Source: Lichtheimia corymbifera B2541 (taxonomy: Eukaryota > Mucoromycota > Mucoromycetes > Mucorales > Lichtheimiaceae). Taken from it: DNA of 64,000 bases. The stretch is from assembly GCA_000697475.1 (NCBI GenBank), contig JNEU01000841.1:1-64000 (forward strand), in the 5' to 3' direction. A program made the translations under genes and the position numbers. Position 1 is the stretch's first letter. Each line of letters opens with the position of its first letter. Below the pieces are notes generated by a model that did not search any database, was not told where the DNA came from, and was given only the letters and a program-made list of their open reading frames with translations. This document shows, piece by piece, positions 47,474-59,286 of the stretch.

Positions 47474-48138
47474 ATGTGGTTGAGTGACCTCCAGAGTACG
47501 TGTACAATAGTCAACGTTTTATTACCTACATGACGACCCCTTTTGTTCACGGGCATCTATCAGAAATCGGTGTCGGATTGACGGCCTTTGGTGTCTTTTT
47601 CATGATGCTGGGTGTTATGCTCTTGTTCGATGCAGGCCTGATGGCGATCGGGAACGTGAGTCTTTGATATTTATAGTAACAGCAGCAGCTATATGGATAA
47701 TGTACTTATATCTTTATATAGATCTTGTTTTTGAGCGGCATAGCAGCTATCATTGGACCACGAAGTACGCTTGTCTTTTTCACGCGACGCGAAAAGATAC
47801 GAGGCACCATTTGCTTTTTGGGTGGCATCTTCCTTGTTCTTTCAAAGTTCCCTGTGCTCGGCTTTGTTCTTGAAGTGTTTGGTTTCTTGAATCTATTTGG
47901 GTAAGAGCTTTTTCTGGGGGGCTGGTAAGGATATTACTTGGGATGCTGATAACAGAGTATAGCGATTTCTTCCCTGTGGTATTTGGCTTTGTACGACGAC
48001 TACCGATCATTGGACCTATTCTCAGTCATCCAGCGATTGCTCGGGTAAGAACAAAACAAACGACGCCCATCGATTGAAAGAGGAAGGCTTATCATGCACT
48101 CTTAGTTTATGCCACGTGAATCACGCACACGCGTTTAA
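47474..48138 (+). CDS. GOT1: Got1-like Golgi transport membrane protein
   Basis: Five exons (47474-47495, 47564-47655, 47722-47900, 47963-48044 and 48106-48138) give 135 residues, the family's usual size. Sequence blocks match Got1: [19 protein letters not shown], then [72 protein letters not shown] and [15 protein letters not shown]. Four membrane segments are predicted. It works in ER-Golgi/endosome membrane traffic. The gene lies only 126 bp downstream of BFR2 in the same direction, so its promoter must be very short or overlap the upstream gene. Confidence 0.94.
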
Positions 48139-48423
48139 ATATGCATTATTCGGTTGATCTGTACATATTCTTCCACTCTAATAGATAAATTTCTTGAAAC
48201 CAGGACAGGAAAAGAAATCAATATATATAAAAAATCATATAAGATACATAACTAGTGTAAGCGTGAATAAGGGAGGTAAATAGACTATAGAAGAAATGGA
48301 GAAGGAAGATAGAAAGAAAAACTTACAATACGCGAGTAAATGTGGGGAAGAAGAAGAGAAAAAAAGATGGATGAGGATGAGATGATATTACATTGGAGTG
48401 GGGGTGGAGATGGAGTGGTGTGA

Positions 48424-50302
48424 TCAATAATAAGCCGATTGTGAATGGCTGCGAGCCATGGATGAAAGCATATAAGGATGGTGTGAAGGTGCATGCTGCG
48501 GTGGAGTAGGTTGAGGAGGAGGAGCAGCATAAGGATGAGGTGATGGAGGTGGACCTGAGGAAGGAGTTGGTGGTGTCATTACCATGGAAGGTGCCAATGG
48601 TGCCTGCATTGACATGGGGTAACTCGAGTAATAAGGATAGGATGAATACTCATTTCCATTGGGTGGTTGAGCACCACTACCGCCATTACCACCACCATTA
48701 GCCATCATAGGAGGAGGCGTATAAGGAGGACGGGGTGCAGTCATAGCACTATGGGGATGATGATGGGGATGATGTTCGCCACCAGGTGGTGGTGGTACTG
48801 CAGTTGTTTGTGGCGCAGGTGGTGGTGGTGGCAAAGCTTGATGTTGTGGATGTTGTCGTTCTTGCTGACCATCCGTATAATGACCTGGACTACGACCACG
48901 TACAACCAAGGGTGCCGACTGACAGGATGCAATCTTTACTTGATCGCCATGGTCTGTTTCGGCATACAAGTCGGTGACACATACATAGTATTGTTGAGCA
49001 GCACGTCGTTTGCCATTGTTGGCTGTAGCTGTCTTGAATTGGATGCGCTCAAAAGTGGCAATGCTTTGATTCGTACCAACAGAGCTCATGCTAAGATTAC
49101 CACCTGCTGTGATGGGTTTGGGTTGTGGCGTTATCTGTGGTCCCTTGTCACGCTTGGGAGTGTGCTGCACCAACTCGATACGTTTGTCACTGTTGGATAC
49201 ACGAGCTGAAATACCCAAAAGAAATCGGCGAACAGGCATAAAAGTACCATCATCCTTACGCACAAGACATTGTGGTTCATAATCAGCATAATAATGATTT
49301 AAACCATGCACTGAAAAAGCGCTGCTGATTTGAAAATAGTTGCGTCGATAGCATGTCCAATCATTGTCAGCCAAAAAGAACCCACGATCCATTTTCGATT
49401 GGATCCTCACTGACAGCCTACCCAAGAGATAGAGGTTAATTTTCTAACTTTTCTTAGTTTCCTTTTGCCCTGACGCAGTCATCACTTACAAAGTAGTACG
49501 GTCCATAGCAAACAAATTGTCAAAGGGCTTGGTAGAGCTGAAAAACGGACCCGTTTCAGCGGGGAATAAAGAATCACTACGAGCCCGTTTTCTGGGAGTA
49601 GCAGGGCTTGTGATGGCTCCAGGATAAGGTGATGAATGGAAGGCTGGTGTTGTATATGAATTCCTAGTGGGCGATGGGTCCGTGGCTGTAGTTGGGCGGG
49701 GCGTGCTGGGTTGAGAAACAGCAATCATACTAAAATTTTACTATGAGCATATCATTTTCTCAGGTTAAAAAAAATAAATCAGTTTCATACCCAGGTAACC
49801 TTGGATCCGAGCTTGGTGATGGTGAATGATGGCTATAGAAAAAGCAGACAAAGCAAGTTTAGTGGGAGCCATATTCTTGTTATAAATCCCCTTGAATCAT
49901 ATGACCCATCTCTCATCAAGCAGGATGTGCAACAAAGGAAAAGACGGGGGAGGACAAAAGCTTGGGGGACAAGAAAAAAGGTCCCTGAGACTTGTGTGCT
50001 GCTGCTGTGTTGTACCTGTTGTACGAAACAACAGACCACGCATAATTGACAGCAAAAGCATTTGTATACCCCATGCAGTCCAATGCATAAAAGCAAATCC
50101 CCATCGCTTGCCACAAGGTGGGTGAAAGGAAAAAAAAAACTTACATGGGAGGTGCAGCACTATGGGGAAAGGGATGTGTGTAGCCTTGATCCATGGGTGG
50201 ATAATGTGCAGCAGACGAGTGCATCGGTCCATCAGCTACTGAAGGGCTTGGAAGTGGGTTGGAAGGCATTTGCCATTCTTTTGTATCTTGCACCGAGTTC
50301 AT
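48424..50302 (-). CDS. Ndt80/PhoG-like DNA-binding transcription factor
   Basis: Four exons (50302-50145, 49832-49791, 49729-49500 and 49417-48424) join in frame to about 475 residues. The N-terminus is Pro/Ser rich, with PATPRKRARSDSLFP as a likely nuclear signal. The Ndt80/PhoG domain begins near LSVRIQSKMDRGFFLADNDW, continues with TCYRRNYFQISSAFSVHG and QCLVRKDDGTFMPVRRFLLG, and has later blocks FERIQFKTATANNGKRRAAQ, QQYYVCVTDLYAET and KIASCQSAPLVVRGRSPGHY. This is the Ig-like fold of Ndt80, Vib-1 and Ron1, which bind MSE-like DNA. The C-terminus is long and Pro/Gly/Tyr rich. The first intron (49833-50144) is unusually long for this window, at 312 bp. Confidence 0.9.
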
Positions 50303-52672
50303 ATCGATAAGCTGATGCGTTGCGTGTTGTATGTTTGTGTGGGGTGGAAAAGAAAAGGTGCAAGAATTGGCGCCGATAGAGGTGCAAAAATATGAGACAC
50401 TGGCGGACTTGATATAGAGAAAAATGGATCAGACGAACGATTGCTGTGTATGTGCCTGTATTTTGCTATCTCCTTTTGCCGATTCAAATGTTCCCCAAGT
50501 GTAATGGCTACAGGAAGTAATCGAAGGAGAAAAAGAGAAGGAAGAACCTGGATGAAAACAAAGTTGTAAGTCAATACTAATCTTATATAACTGGAAACCT
50601 TTTTCGAGTCGGGCAATAAAAAACTGCATTAAGGTTGTGAGGAGCAGCTTATGGTAAGTGGGATACCCGCTCAATTGGTTTCCCATATTCGTCCAGGTGG
50701 ACCTGATTGTGGATTGGGCGTTATTTGTCCTTTACTTTCACCTTCCTAGTTCTCTCTCTCTCCCTCACTCTTTTTTTGTGTGGCCACTGGCTCACCCCCA
50801 AAAGCAAACGAAAACAAAAAGAACATATGCGAGCAATGTATTTTACATATCAGCCGCTAATTGCTATAGCGGACGTTATTTTCGGAAATGATCGGCGTGA
50901 AGTGAGATACTTTTTGATGATATCGCTCATATGGTTGAAGAGAGCAAACAAACAATGCTGACGAGTGTGTAAGAGACGTGTGTGTGAAACATTTGTAATG
51001 GTACTTGTTGTGGAACACTTGATGGATACGACCCTTTTGTCAACGAGGCATCTCGCTCGCACTCTTGATGTGCGTAATTTTAGTCCTGCTAGTCTAACCT
51101 GTTTTTTCTTTCCCGAAGGGATAGCTCACCGCGCATTGCTCGCATAAGGAAGCTTTCCTTCATTTTTCCCATAGTCACGATATACCTTTTGGGCGCCGTA
51201 TGGATGGGTTGGTTGGCTCTAGTACTCTCAGCAGGCTTTGCGTCCAATCCCGTTACAGCTTGAAAGGGAAATATCGCCCAAAGCTGGAAGGTTGAGATAT
51301 CTCAGCACACCCGCTCTTTTCGTACATATTGCTTCTTGTTTCGCAAACAAAATGATTGGAAATAATGCAGAAAGCTCACCTGCGGATCCATGTTGTCCGT
51401 GCACTTTTGCTCCCGCTACCTTGGTTACATATGTAACATGGGCTCTACTTTGGCAAAAGTACCACCAATGCCTTGTGGATTAAAACACACCCCTGAGCTT
51501 AAAGCAAGATCAAGCAAAAAATCAGTTTTGGCTATGGGAAATGCGCGCGCTCTGAGACTTTTGCTTCCGAAATATAATAAGCTGCAACTGAACAATTACC
51601 TCGGTAAAGTCAAGAGATCGGGGACTTTTTTCTAAACGCCACTCAAATCTCATGAACTCTATTAAAACAACCTCGTGGGCACGTTGCGTTTTGCGGGCAA
51701 AATATAAACGCACCACCACCACCAACCACAAGGAAAAGGGCTTATAGCATGTATCATGTTGCAGCACATACATTTAAAACAGATATCCATTTAGAGTTTG
51801 ACGTTCGATGTTATGTGTTTGTATGACTGTGCCGCTTGAGTAAGCCTTACCATGACCACAGGAGGTCATCCTGAACACTGCAATGTACAAATTGGGATGG
51901 GTCACAAGGCTGCTGTGACCGAAAATACATGGTTCATCTTGATTTGACAGCATATGATGATCACACACACATGGCACTTGCATAGCTCCAGCCGCCTCTG
52001 TGCTATTGATATCCATGGTGATACCACCCAGGCACGCATAGAGCACAATGTTCAGTTACGAATGCTTTGTATCAAGGTTGTTACGTAACATCCACGATCG
52101 TCGTACCAAAGGTACATTGATGGCACTCTTCTTTTATGTTCGAGATTTGACCACCAAGGCAAAGTGTGTATTTTAATCCTGTATTGCTCTAAGCCTTCGG
52201 TACAATTATATACCCTCCAATGATATGAATCGATATCTATGATGCCTTGTTGCAAGCTGCAACATTGGGAACATGCCTTTAGTCCTAGAAAGTACTGGAT
52301 AATAGCATTCGTTCGATTAACAATAACCTGTGCTCATTGTCGATTTTTATATGACGATCGATCCATGTGAAGAGTTAAGGGGGTTAGGTTAAATCCACAC
52401 GTGTTATAAGGAGATCCATATCATTGATCCACATCGTCAATAACAAATAATATAAGTTGTGATGTTTTATAATGGCAAAAGGAATGGGGGAAACACAAAA
52501 GAACTACGCTGTCCTATTCAGCATCTCAACAAGATTCCTCTTTCTATCCTAGCATATTATTTGTTCATCACACTGCACATTTGATATTCCATGGTCGACT
52601 TGGTGCAGTAACGTACGGTAATCGAAGCACGAGGGGACATTTCCAATTCCACGCCCATAACTCCTGGTATAT
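50303..52672. other. long intergenic stretch, possible decayed repeat
   Basis: Upstream DNA of the Ndt80-like gene and 3' flank of UPF3. On the minus strand at about 51840-52260 there are similar blocks (LQQGIIDID, CTFGTTIVDV, CLGGITMDIN) in different frames separated by stops, suggesting a decayed tandem repeat. No intact gene is supported. Confidence 0.4.
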
Positions 52673-54125
52673 TTAACCGGTACGTCGAGCAGTACTTGAG
52701 TTGTTGCCCTTGGATTTGGCTTCATCGCTTTTGGTTGACTGCTGTGGTTGTTGTTGACGACCAAGGATGGATACAACTTGTTGCTTGCTTTGTTGATTGA
52801 CCTGTTTGGCTTTGCTGCTGCCACTGCTGCCACCTTGTTGATCCTTTTCTTTCTTTGCCTTGGATCTCTTTGACTTGCCACCTTCCTTCTTTGGCGGTTT
52901 GTCAGCCTTTGGATTGTCACTCGAAGCAGCCGCTGCATTACTGTTGTCGTCCTTTTCCTTATTCTTTTCCTTGTCCTTTTTCTTTCTGTTGCGTCGAGAT
53001 TTCTTGGGTGTTTCTCCAGATGGACTATCTTTGCCACCACCACCACCACCACTGGCACCGCCTTTAGCCTTGGCTTCTCGATTCAAGATGGACTTTTTTG
53101 CTGCTTTGGCTGCTTGTGCCTTGGCTCTCGCTGCTGCCTGTGCTGCTTTTTGGGCTCGAATGTGTTCAAGAAGTGGGGTCGTCTTTGGCTTGTTGGCTTG
53201 TTCAGCTGCAAGCGTTTGTGCTATTTGACATTGGGTGTGAATACTTTAGCACTATCATAGAATATGGAATATCTTTCATTTACCTGTCACCATGGCCAAC
53301 CTATTCTCCAAACGTTCCAATTGTGATCCACCTTCACCAACGTCACTAGGTTCATCCTTCTTTTCTTGCTCAGCTTTAAGCGAATCCAAGAACTTTAGAT
53401 AATCAGGATCTAAAGAGGAATGTCAGAGATCGAATTGTGTAGTGTGTGTGTGTGTGTGCATATCACTTTTACCTTCATCAATGGTGCCTTGACGGGAGTC
53501 AGGATTCTTTTGCTCTTTGGGTAACTTTTGGAAGGGTGCAAACTCAACAACAGCTCGACTTTCATTGCCTATTCACACACATACATCTCTTAGCTATCTT
53601 TCATATCCTTCCATAACTCCTCCTTCATACCTCGATTATCCACAAAGATATGGCCATCAAATCCTTGATGAAACGCAATGACTGCCTCCATGGTCTTCAT
53701 ATGAAAATAAGCACGAGAGAAAACGTTTTCTTTGCCTTTGCTATAATAAAAAAGAAAGGAATGAGTTCATTTGGATAGAGGTAGTTGCAGTGGAAATCAT
53801 ACCTCTGCGTAACCTTGCCCGGTACATAAAACTTGTAGTCAACAACATCGTCACCCGTCCAACGCTTGACTGCATTCATGAACACTTCTTCAGGAAGATT
53901 GGCTGGCAATCGACGTACGACAATCTTAGTCTTGAGCGCGTTCTTGCGTTGTCGTTTGGCTTTCTTTTTGGCCTTGTCTTTCTTTTTCTTTTTTGCTTTG
54001 GCAGCTGCAGCCTTGTCTAGATCTTTTTGCTTGTCATTGGGCGTACTCGGCGTGACAACTGAGGAGGGTGAAGGAGATGGGGCGGGTGGAGATGTCGGTA
54101 ATGTGTCTGGTGATGCTGCGGGCAT
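52673..54125 (-). CDS. UPF3: Upf3 nonsense-mediated decay factor
   Basis: Exons run from ATG 54125 to the stop at 52673. A Pro/Ser leader and a Lys-rich segment precede the Upf3 RRM-like domain: KTKIVVRRLPANLPEEVF, DDVVDYKFYVPGKVTQR, then after an intron FSRAYFHMKTMEAVIAFHQG, FDGHIFVDNRGNESRAVVEF, APFQKLPKEQK, and GTIDEGDPDYLKFLDSL. These are hallmark family blocks, including VVEFAPFQK. The C-terminal half is Lys/Ala/Ser/Gly-rich coiled or disordered sequence with runs of Gly and Gln. Upf3 binds Upf2 and marks mRNAs for NMD in the cytoplasm and nucleus. An exon-junction-complex-binding C-terminal motif is not obvious. Confidence 0.92.
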
Positions 54126-54316
54126 GTGGTGGGTTGGTTGAGAAAAAGAAACTGAAGCGGGACGATATTATCACAGCCAGCCCATTAATATTTTGTTGCT
54201 CAATAGTACCCATCTCTTTTATATACTCGGCATTTGCCCATCATGTGATCCAATGCAATCCATTATCTTGATTCATCCAACAATTTATAAAAGTACATTC
54301 AAATGGAATAAACGCT

Positions 54317-55141
54317 TTATGATTTTGCTGCTGCAGCTTGTTGTTGTTGTACTTTGTCTTGCATCACATTTACAATAGCTATATATAAAAAAGACAATGA
54401 GCACTTTTTCCCATTCATTGTACCATACATCCAATCCAATCCAATCCAATCCAATCATACCTCTCAAACTGCTTTGCTTTCCATTGATTGTTTCTTGAAG
54501 CTTCTCGAGATTTTGCTTGACATATTCTTCCTTGGTCTTGTAAAATGACGTAGCACCATCCAAGCTCTGCCAATACCGTATGAGGAGATATCATCATGCA
54601 TAGCCTTTCCCATTAGCTTACCTTCTCCACATAATAACCAGTGCCAACATCAACAATGACCTTTTCCACGTCGCTCAGCTTGCCAGGAACATAGAGGTAA
54701 TCCCATCACAACTACAGAGTTAAGGACTGAGTATATAATATGATTAGTGCGTAACATTGGATAGAAGAAAGGATATCGATGATGTGAGCGGCACCAAGAT
54801 GGTCTTGTCTACAGCAAGGTAGCTGTATTAGCGAATAGAGTACTGCGCCATGGGGTCAAGGCTATAATCTTACCATCTGCTTTTTCACTCTTCAATGACT
54901 CGACACTATCAGCACAATCAGAGAAACGCGCTTGAGCTCCACGTAGTTTTCCATAAGATTGCGTCAGATGAGAGAGTTCCTGATAGAATACAACAACGCG
55001 ACTACATGTGAACACGATGTCTCGGTGGATGCGTTTACTGCTTTCAACCCAACGTACCTCCTCAAGTTGCGTCTTCACTTGCTGCAATGAAGGGAGATCA
55101 AGATCGGTGATATTGACCGTTTGCTGTTGTTGAGAACCCAT
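54317..55141 (-). CDS. GIM5: prefoldin subunit 5
   Basis: Several exons run from ATG 55141 ([21 protein letters not shown]) to the TAA at 54317-54319. The first helix ([11 protein letters not shown], then [19 protein letters not shown]) is followed by a beta-hairpin block in which [17 protein letters not shown] and [19 protein letters not shown] match alpha-class prefoldin subunit 5. The second helix is [20 protein letters not shown]. The final exon encodes [19 protein letters not shown]. Together with five partners it delivers unfolded actin and tubulin to the CCT chaperonin. The last intron contains five consecutive ATTGG units directly after the donor. Confidence 0.93.
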
Positions 55142-56740
55142 TTCAAGGAAAGAAGAGTGGGTGAAATAGAGGGAGAGAAAAGTCAAGGGAAATCAAGCTC
55201 AACCTCGTGTTTGACAGGTGAATCCATCTATGCACGCACACACACATGGCCTCCTCCCCGACCTTGGTGAATCGTATCTTTTACACTATAAAAGCACCCT
55301 TATCATTGTATCCATGCAACTTTTACCTTTCCTCTTTGGGCCTTGGCAACCATCTGTGAATCATCCCGCTTGCCTTAATCTAAAGCTGACGCAGGAGTAC
55401 ATAGCAACCATTGGAGATCGAAGCTTCTCATATCGCTGCGACATTATGATCATGGCATATAGGTTTTTAATTACACCCACTGCCAAGATACGTGACGCCA
55501 AACCAAGGGCATGCCGTCTCCCTTCGCTGGAAACACGGCTCAAATTAACATCCCATCACTACTGCACAATCAAAGTCTACAGTAATACCCAATACACATC
55601 AAGCTATTAGACCCTCTAGATCGATACATCCCTGTATTCAAAAACCATAAAAGTGATATCTGCATATGTTGGATTAATGGTAGATCCCTCCCATGCTTTC
55701 TTTATGATGATGATGATGATGATGACCAAACTTTTCTGTAACTTGGTCCCCTACTTGAAAAAGAATATACATTCCTACTGGCTATTTAAAACAACGATAT
55801 AATGTTGGGAACACATAAAAGAGCGATGTACAATAAAAAGCATTGATGCGCCGGATATCCCTTTTTGGGCATGATTTCCACTTTTGAGGTTGGATAAGGT
55901 AGCTGGATATCTATCGAATTCATTCCCCAATGGTAGTATGAGCAGAATTGTCATTTTTAAACATGGCCTCTTTATTGTTGATGCCATTATTATAAACCAT
56001 CCTTCATTTATTGCATATGCTTGTGTTGTCTTGACGATGTAGATTGCAAGGATGATAATATTAGGTAGATTACAATCACGTCATTTTGCATGTGCATGGC
56101 AACTGATGATACAAGATTATCATTGCTTGATGATGATCCTAACCCTGGATACATCTTTCAACATCCGTGTCACCTTGCGTTCCTATGCATATGTATTAGC
56201 AGTTCAACACGTGGTTAGCCTTGCAATTCTGGACTTGTCGAAAAAAAAATTACTTGGAGGACCGCTTTATCGCCGACAATCAATCTATTGTGCAAGTTGA
56301 CTGCTTTGATAAGTAATGCAAAAGGGGGCGGGCAATGCATTGCCCATCTCCGGTTGTTCGGATTTAACCACCAGTTGAAAGTTTATCCTTTGTTAATGTG
56401 AGTGCAATGCCAAATTTCCCCATTTGCATGCCGTTTATCTCGGTATTTGCCATTGTGTTGCAGATAAATCGGATGGCTCGGTAGGCATCCCGATAGTACA
56501 AAGACCACCATGGCTTTGACAACTATCGTGGGAAAGTAAATGCTCGAGTTTCAGGAACCGCGATTTACAAGAGGAGCTCTTTGTGTCACGGTCTTTAAGA
56601 GAATACAAGTCAAAAGATAAGCGTAAATGTTGTAATGAATAAAAAGCCACCATCTATACCACGTTCATCTTTTTCCCGTCATCCTTCTCTCTTTTTCTTA
56701 ATCAAATTCCTCATCACAGCCAATCTTTATTGACGTGTGT
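55142..56740. other. intergenic, no supported gene
   Basis: Upstream DNA of prefoldin and of the ketopantoate reductase gene; a (GAT)n tract lies near 55705-55724. Frames here are short and unremarkable. Confidence 0.45.
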
Positions 56741-56749
56741 ATGCAATAA
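56741..56749 (+). promoter_or_regulatory. two-codon uORF overlapping the next start codon
   Basis: ATG CAA TAA at 56741-56749 encodes Met-Gln-stop. The final A of the stop is the first base of the downstream ATG at 56749, giving a TAATG overlap. Ribosomes using the uORF would terminate exactly on the main start. It lies in the reductase leader. Confidence 0.6.
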
Positions 56750-57753
56750 TGCGGTTCCATATCTTAGGCACGGGTGCTATTGGTGGACATATTGCTTCTG
56801 TACTGCGACCTCGGACGCCAGTAACACTTTTACTTCGTTCCAAGAATGCTGTGCATGACTTTGAGCAACGTTATCGCAATACCATCACGTACACTCGCTC
56901 AGATAAAGGACGTTCTGAAATTGTTGGCTTTGATGCTGAATCATTGCATGGCAATTATAACAATAACCCGATTGAAACATTGGTGGTGGCAACCAAGGCA
57001 CAGCATGCCGTCGATGCTGTACGTTCAGTGCAACAACGTTTGACGCCACAAAGTACCCTTGTGCTGTTGCAAAATGGTATGGGTTTAGCCGAGGAGTTGT
57101 TGGAAACACTTTGGCCCAACAAGGTTAATACTACTACTGCTGCTGCTGCTGGAAATAATAGGCCTTCCTTTATTGTGGGTGTCAACCGTCATTCTGTGGA
57201 GCGAGTAAAGCCTTTTGATATAGTCCATTGTTCCGGATGGAATGACCCTGAAGGTGGTCTTATGCTGGGTGCGATGCCACATTCAAATCAAGCCCTCACC
57301 GATAAGGTGTGCAAGGTGTTTGCAGATATACCAGAGCTCAACACGCATATTTACGACTGGCAAGAATTACGGCGACGTATGATGCGTAAATTGGTAGTCA
57401 ACGCAGGTCTCAATCCCATTGCTGCTATTCTCGAAAGTCGTAACGGCGAATTATTACATAATCCTAATGGCCAAGCCTTGCTCCGCGGTGTATGTGCCGA
57501 AGCTGCTCAAATCCTCACTGAATTGAATGCCACAGCTGAAGAACTTGTTGAGCTTGTCCAAGGGATGCTAAAGACTGCCGCTGGTAACTATTGCTCTACT
57601 GTACAAGATATGAAAGCCAAACGCCTCACCGAAGTCGATTATATCAATGGCTATCTCGTTCGCCTGGCCCGTGAGCGAAACATACCCGCACCAACGAATG
57701 AATTTCTTGTGCACATGGTCCATGCCAAAGAGCATATCCTTGGATCTAAATAG
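56749..57753 (+). CDS. ketopantoate reductase family protein (2-dehydropantoate 2-reductase)
   Basis: A single exon of 334 residues. The N-terminus is an NADPH-binding Rossmann start, MRFHILGTGAIGGHIASVL (GxGxxG), followed by LLLRS, VVATKAQHAVDAV and LVLLQNGMGLAEEL, the QNG block typical of the PanE/ApbA family. After an Asn/Thr/Ala-rich insert come GVNRHSVER and the catalytic Lys region RKLVVNAGLNPIAAI. The C-terminal helical domain has YCSTVQDMKAKRLTEVDYIN, NGYLVRLARE, and IPAPTNEFLVHMVHAKE. It would reduce ketopantoate to pantoate in the coenzyme A pathway; fungal paralogues of uncertain substrate exist, so the exact reaction is inferred. An upstream GTG could extend the frame by four codons, but the ATG at 56749 is the natural start. 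Confidence 0.93.
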   Translation: MRFHILGTGAIGGHIASVLRPRTPVTLLLRSKNAVHDFEQRYRNTITYTRSDKGRSEIVGFDAESLHGNYNNNPIETLVVATKAQHAVDAVRSVQQRLTPQSTLVLLQNGMGLAEELLETLWPNKVNTTTAAAAGNNRPSFIVGVNRHSVERVKPFDIVHCSGWNDPEGGLMLGAMPHSNQALTDKVCKVFADIPELNTHIYDWQELRRRMMRKLVVNAGLNPIAAILESRNGELLHNPNGQALLRGVCAEAAQILTELNATAEELVELVQGMLKTAAGNYCSTVQDMKAKRLTEVDYINGYLVRLARERNIPAPTNEFLVHMVHAKEHILGSK

Positions 57754-57967
57754 AAAAAATTCAAAAACAACATCTAGATAATAAACATACATTGCATTTT
57801 CATCCCCCTTCAAGCTAATGAATCCTTCCCACCAACAATCTTCCCCAACAATATCGATACGTAAGCTTGGAATGGACAAATGGTATATCATGTTATATTA
57901 CATCATGCTACTATTACTTAATACGTTAACATCAAGGGCTCCTTTTTCTTTCGCTCGGAAGCCTATT

Positions 57968-59286
57968 TCACATTTTAGTATACCATCCCAGCAGTGGTAG
58001 TGATATCGTGATACATACCTCCCATCCTTTCCCATCATTAATCAGCATCCAATCGTATTCTTCATCATCTTGTGCGTCTAATCGCTTAAGCGCCTTGTCG
58101 AACAACGATACACAAAAGGCATAATCGGGGTCCTCATCAAACTTCAACTTGCGGACGTAATGGAGATAAATGCTGAATTCCACTATAGCAAAAGGAATCA
58201 ATGATTATCGTCTTATCCTCACTACCTATTATCTACCTGTGAACCCTGCGCACAATTGAGCAATGGACGTTTTCCTTTTGAGCTCTTCGATCCTTTCGTA
58301 TTTTGCTTCTTGATTTGCTTCCTTGACACCTTGCCATGGCAATGATCCACGTAAAAGATAGAGCAGTACATAACCCAAGGATTCCAAATCATCACGACGT
58401 GATTGCTCTAATCATCATCCATCAATTGGTATATCATTCATGTCACCTGTAGATGTATCTATTTACCTCCTCCTTCATGGGCATTGAGACTCATGTAACG
58501 AGCCGTTCCCGATATACATCCGCGTTCTCTGAAAGGGATATGTGCACCGGTCTTTTCATCACGATAGGGCTTGCTCATACCGAAATCAATCATGAACAAC
58601 GCATTGGCAGTGTCAGTTTTGGGACGTCCAATGAGAAAATTGTCGGGCTTCACATCTCTGTAGATCAAGCCAAGATCGTGTACCACCTGGAGCAAGCGTA
58701 GCTATAAAGAATCGGATCAATATACCGGTGTGTTGTACGATTCACATGCTAATCCTTACCATTCTTTTTGCAAGCATCGCCACTGTTTTTTGTGAGAATT
58801 GGTGATCACAAAGACCAAAGAGCTCATCGAGATTGGGGCCCAAAAGATCCATGACCATAATGTTGTATCCACCCTTGTGACCATAATAATAAACATTTGG
58901 AAATCCAGCTACAGAAGGAAGAAAGCACATGAGTCATAAGATGAACCGTGGTTGAAATAAAGACTCTACCTGCTCCACCGAGCAAACGATAAATCCTGTA
59001 TTCGTCTTGCAGTTGCTGTACACGGCAGTTGCCTGGTTCTAGCTTGATAGCAACAGGTTGGTTGGTCTCGACATTGACACCTATTTCCTGCATGAGCTCA
59101 TTGACGTATGACATGGTGCAGCATTCTACCTTCATGAAGTACACCAAAGCTTCCTGCACCTAAGCGGCTTTCCAGCTTGAATCGATCGTCGACCATGTCA
59201 GGTATTTCGAGGTGGTATTCTTCTTGGTGACCAAAATGGTGATTTTGACGGTCCTTGTGTGCCATATTAGAGTGTTGGTTCCCCAT
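57968..59286 (-). CDS. casein kinase 1 family Ser/Thr kinase
   Basis: Several exons. Kinase landmarks in order: LGAGSFG (P-loop), VAIKLE (catalytic Lys), YRIYRLLGG, then [27 protein letters not shown] (catalytic loop), [30 protein letters not shown] (CK1 APE-equivalent), [17 protein letters not shown] and [20 protein letters not shown]. The C-lobe ends near [13 protein letters not shown]. The CK1 signature (SLNAH, EQSRRDD) is complete, so activity is expected. Two ATGs compete: 59361 (MRGYLPKSG...) and 59286 (MGNQHSN...). The second would expose Gly2 for myristoylation. The C-terminus either reads on to a stop at 57968 (taken here) or splices further left. Confidence 0.88.

Noticed and set aside
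57780..57970. Extra 3' exon of the casein kinase
   Set aside because: A splice from 58020 to about 57860 is possible, but the resulting tail is short and unlike family tails; reading on to 57968 is equally simple, so I kept the shorter model.
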